Source: UBA1367 sp040268355
GTDB lineage: Bacteria > Actinomycetota > Coriobacteriia > Coriobacteriales > Atopobiaceae
Assembly (NCBI GenBank): GCA_040268355.1
Contig: JAWRIT010000177.1
Coordinates: forward strand, 1-15,131
Length of the DNA stretch: 15,131 nucleotides
Reading direction: 5' to 3'
Under the pieces are notes generated by a model that was not told where the DNA came from, made no database searches, and saw only the letters and a program-made list of their open reading frames with translations. Position numbers and translations under genes: made by a program. This document shows positions 12,985-15,131 of the stretch, one piece after another (positions within the stretch are counted from its first letter, which is position 1; the number at the start of each line of letters is the position of its first letter).

Positions 12985-14085
12985 ATGAATAAACTCTTTG
13001 CGAACCTTGACCGGCGCTACGCCAAGATCTGCCTCTACGCGGGCGCGACCGTGGTGCTCGTGGTCGTCACCTGCTACGCGCTGCATGCGGCCCTGCCCGT
13101 GCTCACCACGCTCTGGCAGCTGGTGAGTGCCGTGCTGGAGCCGCTGGTCTACGGCGCCGCCCTGAGCTACGTGCTGAACCCCTTGGTCGGGCGGGTTGCC
13201 CAGCTGCTTGGGCGGTGGCCGCGCTACGCGAACGACGCGCTTCGGCGGCGCACGGTCGCCGTTGCCATCAGCGTGGCCGTGGTGGTGATCCTGCTGCTGG
13301 CGCTCGTGTCGCTGATGCTGCTCATGATCACGCAGAGCCTCGTGACCCTCAACTGGGACACGATTCTCTCCCTGTTCGACACGGTGAGCGAGGACCTCAC
13401 GAGCTACCTTTCCGTGGCGGAGGAGCGCCTGCGCGACCTTGGCTTCGTCACCAAGAACACCAGCGGCGGCCTGCTCGCGGCGTTCTCGAGCGTCAAGGAC
13501 ACGGCCACGACGACCGTCTTCTCGGTCGTCTTCGGCGTGTACCTGCTCATCGACGGCCCGCGCGTCTCGGGCTATCTGGGGCGCGTCATGCGGGCGGCGC
13601 TGGGAGACCTCTCGGTGGTGGACATGAAGCGCCTTCTGGCCGACGCGGACCGCGTCTTCTCGGGCTACTTCCGCGGACAGGGCATCGACGCGCTCGTCGT
13701 GGGAGTGTCCGCAGCCATCGTGCTGACGGCCGTCGGCGTGCCGTACGGGCCGGTCATCGGGCTGCTTGCCGGCCTGGGCAACCTCATCCCCTACGTGGGC
13801 GGCATCGTGGGCTTCGGTTCGGTGGTGCTGATGTGTCTGCCCGAGGGCCAGTGGACCACGATGCTATTGGGCCTCATCGGCATGGGCATCGTCATGTTCG
13901 TTGACGGCAACATCATCAACCCCCGCCTGTTGTCCGAGAACGTGCAGGTGCACCCGATCCTGGTGGTCGCGGCGCTCATCGCGGGCGGGGCCGTGGGCGG
14001 GCTGGCCGGCATGCTGGTGGCCGTTCCCACCGCGGCGTTCCTCAAGATCCAGCTCGACCGCTGGCTTGTGGAGCGTGGGGCCTGA
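12985..14085 (+). CDS. AI-2E family transporter (PerM/YtvI-like)
   Basis: This is a 366-residue integral membrane protein. Hydrophobic segments are clear at about 15-40, 45-68, 90-117, 174-190, 236-256, 258-284, 292-307 and 324-350, with a soluble stretch at 120-170. Family landmarks are GVPYGPVIGLLAGLGNLIPY (251-270), DGNIINPRLLSENVQVHP (307-324) and GGLAGMLVAVPTAA (338-351). Members include E. coli TqsA, reported as an autoinducer-2 exporter, and Na+/H+ antiporters. Most are uncharacterised, so the substrate here is unknown. The ribosome binding site is weak (AGAAAGTG before ATG). The genes on either side are unrelated in function and it seems to be a single transcription unit. Confidence 0.9.
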   Translation: MNKLFANLDRRYAKICLYAGATVVLVVVTCYALHAALPVLTTLWQLVSAVLEPLVYGAALSYVLNPLVGRVAQLLGRWPRYANDALRRRTVAVAISVAVVVILLLALVSLMLLMITQSLVTLNWDTILSLFDTVSEDLTSYLSVAEERLRDLGFVTKNTSGGLLAAFSSVKDTATTTVFSVVFGVYLLIDGPRVSGYLGRVMRAALGDLSVVDMKRLLADADRVFSGYFRGQGIDALVVGVSAAIVLTAVGVPYGPVIGLLAGLGNLIPYVGGIVGFGSVVLMCLPEGQWTTMLLGLIGMGIVMFVDGNIINPRLLSENVQVHPILVVAALIAGGAVGGLAGMLVAVPTAAFLKIQLDRWLVERGA

Positions 14086-14115
14086 GCGTCTCGTGCGTAC
14101 CCCACCTCGGGCCGT

Positions 14116-14132
14116 CTGCGCGCGATGCGCAG
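14116..14132. terminator. Small hairpin after the AI-2E family gene
   Basis: CTGCGC-GCGAT-GCGCAG forms a 6-pair stem with a 5-base loop, 30 bases after the stop codon, followed by CCCCTTGTG. Without a T-run this is a weak terminator candidate. Confidence 0.3.
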
Positions 14133-14220
14133 CCCCTTGTGACACGGACGACGCGCACGGGCCGCCGTCGCCTGTGAGCGGCGCCCCTGAGGCTCCTTCG
14201 GTGAGGCCCGCGAGCTGATA

Positions 14221-14236
14221 GGACCGTGAACGGTCC
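14221..14236. repeat. Perfect dyad upstream of folP
   Basis: GGACCGTGAACGGTCC is a perfect inverted repeat (7 pairs with a 2-base centre, or 6 pairs with a TGAA loop). It is followed by CCCTTTCT, and lies 33 bases upstream of the putative folP -10 box. It could be a terminator for the preceding gene or an operator for folP. Confidence 0.45.
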
Positions 14237-14268
14237 CCCTTTCTGGCTCGGCCTCTGGGCAGGCCCGC

Positions 14269-14274
14269 TACAAT
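14269..14274 (+). promoter_or_regulatory. Candidate -10 box (TACAAT) for folP
   Basis: TACAAT lies 36 bases before the folP ATG, and transcription would start near 14281. No -35 match occurs at 16-18 bases. Like the other -10 boxes in this window, it is followed directly by GG. Confidence 0.4.
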
Positions 14275-14309
14275 GGTGCTATCTGTATCGTTCGAAAGGG
14301 ACTGCACGC

Positions 14310-15131
14310 ATGCTCAGAGACGACTACTCAACCTGGCACTGCGGGCGTCACGAGATCTCTCTCTCGCGCCCGCGCATCATGGGCATCCTCAACGTGACCC
14401 CTGACTCCTTCTCCGATGGGGGAGACCACCTTGATGCCAAGGCGGCCATTGCGCGCGGCCTGCAGATGCTCGACGAGGGGGCGGACATCATCGATGTGGG
14501 CGGCGAGTCCACGCGCCCCGGGCACAAGCCGGTGTCGCTGGAGGTGGAGGCGGATCGCATCGTCCCGGTGGTTCGTGCGCTGGTAGAAGCCGGGGCCATC
14601 GTGAGCGTGGACACCCGCCATGCGCAGGTGGCCAAGGTCTGCCTCAGGCTGGGAGCCTCCATCATCAACGACGTCTCCGGGTTCACCGACCCCGCCATGG
14701 TGTCGGTGGCGGCGGAGTCCGACTGCGGTTGCGTGGTCATGTGCGACAGCGAGTTTCGCACCGGGGAGCCAACGCGCAAGTCGGTGGTGCTCGAGTCCAC
14801 CAACCCGCGCCGTCGGACGCCCGAGCCGCGTCAACTCCCGGCCACGCGCCGTCGCTTCACCCTGCCCGAGGAGGCCCCCATCATGCGGGCCATCATGGGG
14901 TTTCTGGGCGACCAGGCCCGTACGCTGCAGCGCGCGGGCGTCGCCCACGACCGCATCTGCATAGACCCGGGCCCAGGGTTCAACAAGTCCACCGACGAGG
15001 ACGTGGTCATCCAGCGCGCCATGCGCAAGCTTGACTCCATGGGCTACGTGCTCATGAGCGCTGTCTCGCGCAAGCGTTTCGTGGGAGCCGTCGCCGGCGT
15101 CGCCCAGCCGAAGGAGCGCGACGCCGCGACG
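14310..15131 (+). CDS. folP: Dihydropteroate synthase, cut by window end
   Basis: FolP condenses p-aminobenzoate with dihydropterin pyrophosphate in folate synthesis and is the sulfonamide target. The window holds 274 codons with no stop. The C-terminal R-x-H motif lies beyond the edge. The ATG at 14310 follows GAAAGGGA. Signatures are MGILNVTPDSFSDGG (24-38), DVGGESTRPG (62-71), SVDTR (99-103), INDVSG (119-124), IDPGPGF (218-224) and SRKRF (253-257). At 143-150 the sequence is VMCDSEFR where most family members have a VLMHM-type motif. It is followed by an Arg/Pro-rich stretch (about 163-185) that makes this loop about 20-25 residues longer than usual. All recognised catalytic positions up to the edge look intact. 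Confidence 0.93.
   Translation, partial: MLRDDYSTWHCGRHEISLSRPRIMGILNVTPDSFSDGGDHLDAKAAIARGLQMLDEGADIIDVGGESTRPGHKPVSLEVEADRIVPVVRALVEAGAIVSVDTRHAQVAKVCLRLGASIINDVSGFTDPAMVSVAAESDCGCVVMCDSEFRTGEPTRKSVVLESTNPRRRTPEPRQLPATRRRFTLPEEAPIMRAIMGFLGDQARTLQRAGVAHDRICIDPGPGFNKSTDEDVVIQRAMRKLDSMGYVLMSAVSRKRFVGAVAGVAQPKERDAAT

Noticed and set aside
14140..14250. T-box or other riboswitch upstream of folP
   Set aside because: The GC-rich hairpins and CTTCGG suggested a leader RNA. However, no T-box sequence (AGGGUGGNACCGCG) or other known riboswitch core was found, and the likely -10 box lies downstream of it.

Overview
The window is a GC-rich, densely coded stretch of bacterial chromosome. Base and codon use, strong GGAGG-type ribosome binding sites, the tilS-hpt-ftsH cluster and the character of the proteins suggest a high-GC Actinomycetota. 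My best guess is Coriobacteriia (Olsenella/Atopobium/Collinsella type). That placement is inference from protein style and gene order, not from a marker gene search. No prophage, insertion sequence, CRISPR array, tRNA or rRNA was seen, and no gene-free stretch exceeds 300 bases.

Layout. (1) 1-2231: a TATAAT promoter, then a membrane-anchored protein with a zinc ribbon outside the usual kinase context and three PASTA repeats, followed closely by a 57-residue acidic small protein. (2) 2296-2796, minus strand: a low-complexity protein with one C-terminal membrane helix, convergent with the first pair. (3) 2797-3704: an AT-richer upstream region, an Hsp20 small heat-shock protein, then an intergenic region holding a 79-base almost perfect hairpin. 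(4) 3705-10060, plus strand: tilS, hpt, ftsH, a class I aminotransferase and a PHP-domain phosphoesterase. The last four are 3 to 40 bases apart and probably co-transcribed. hpt also has its own extended -10 promoter. (5) 10103-11966, minus strand: exodeoxyribonuclease III and a patatin-family lipid hydrolase. (6) 12108-15131, plus strand: a sirtuin, an AI-2E family (PerM/YtvI-like) transporter, and a dihydropteroate synthase (folP) cut by the window end.

Most of the window is housekeeping: tRNA-Ile lysidine formation (TilS), purine salvage (Hpt), membrane protein quality control (FtsH), protein protection (Hsp20), base-excision repair (ExoIII), protein deacylation (sirtuin) and folate synthesis (FolP). 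I found no convincing undescribed multi-gene system. The observations most worth a second look are the long hairpin between hsp20 and tilS, the kinase-less zinc-ribbon/PASTA protein with its small downstream partner, an Arg/Pro-rich insertion with a changed substrate-loop motif in FolP, a Tyr-x-x-Arg signature in the sirtuin, and the tightly coupled aminotransferase-PHP hydrolase pair.
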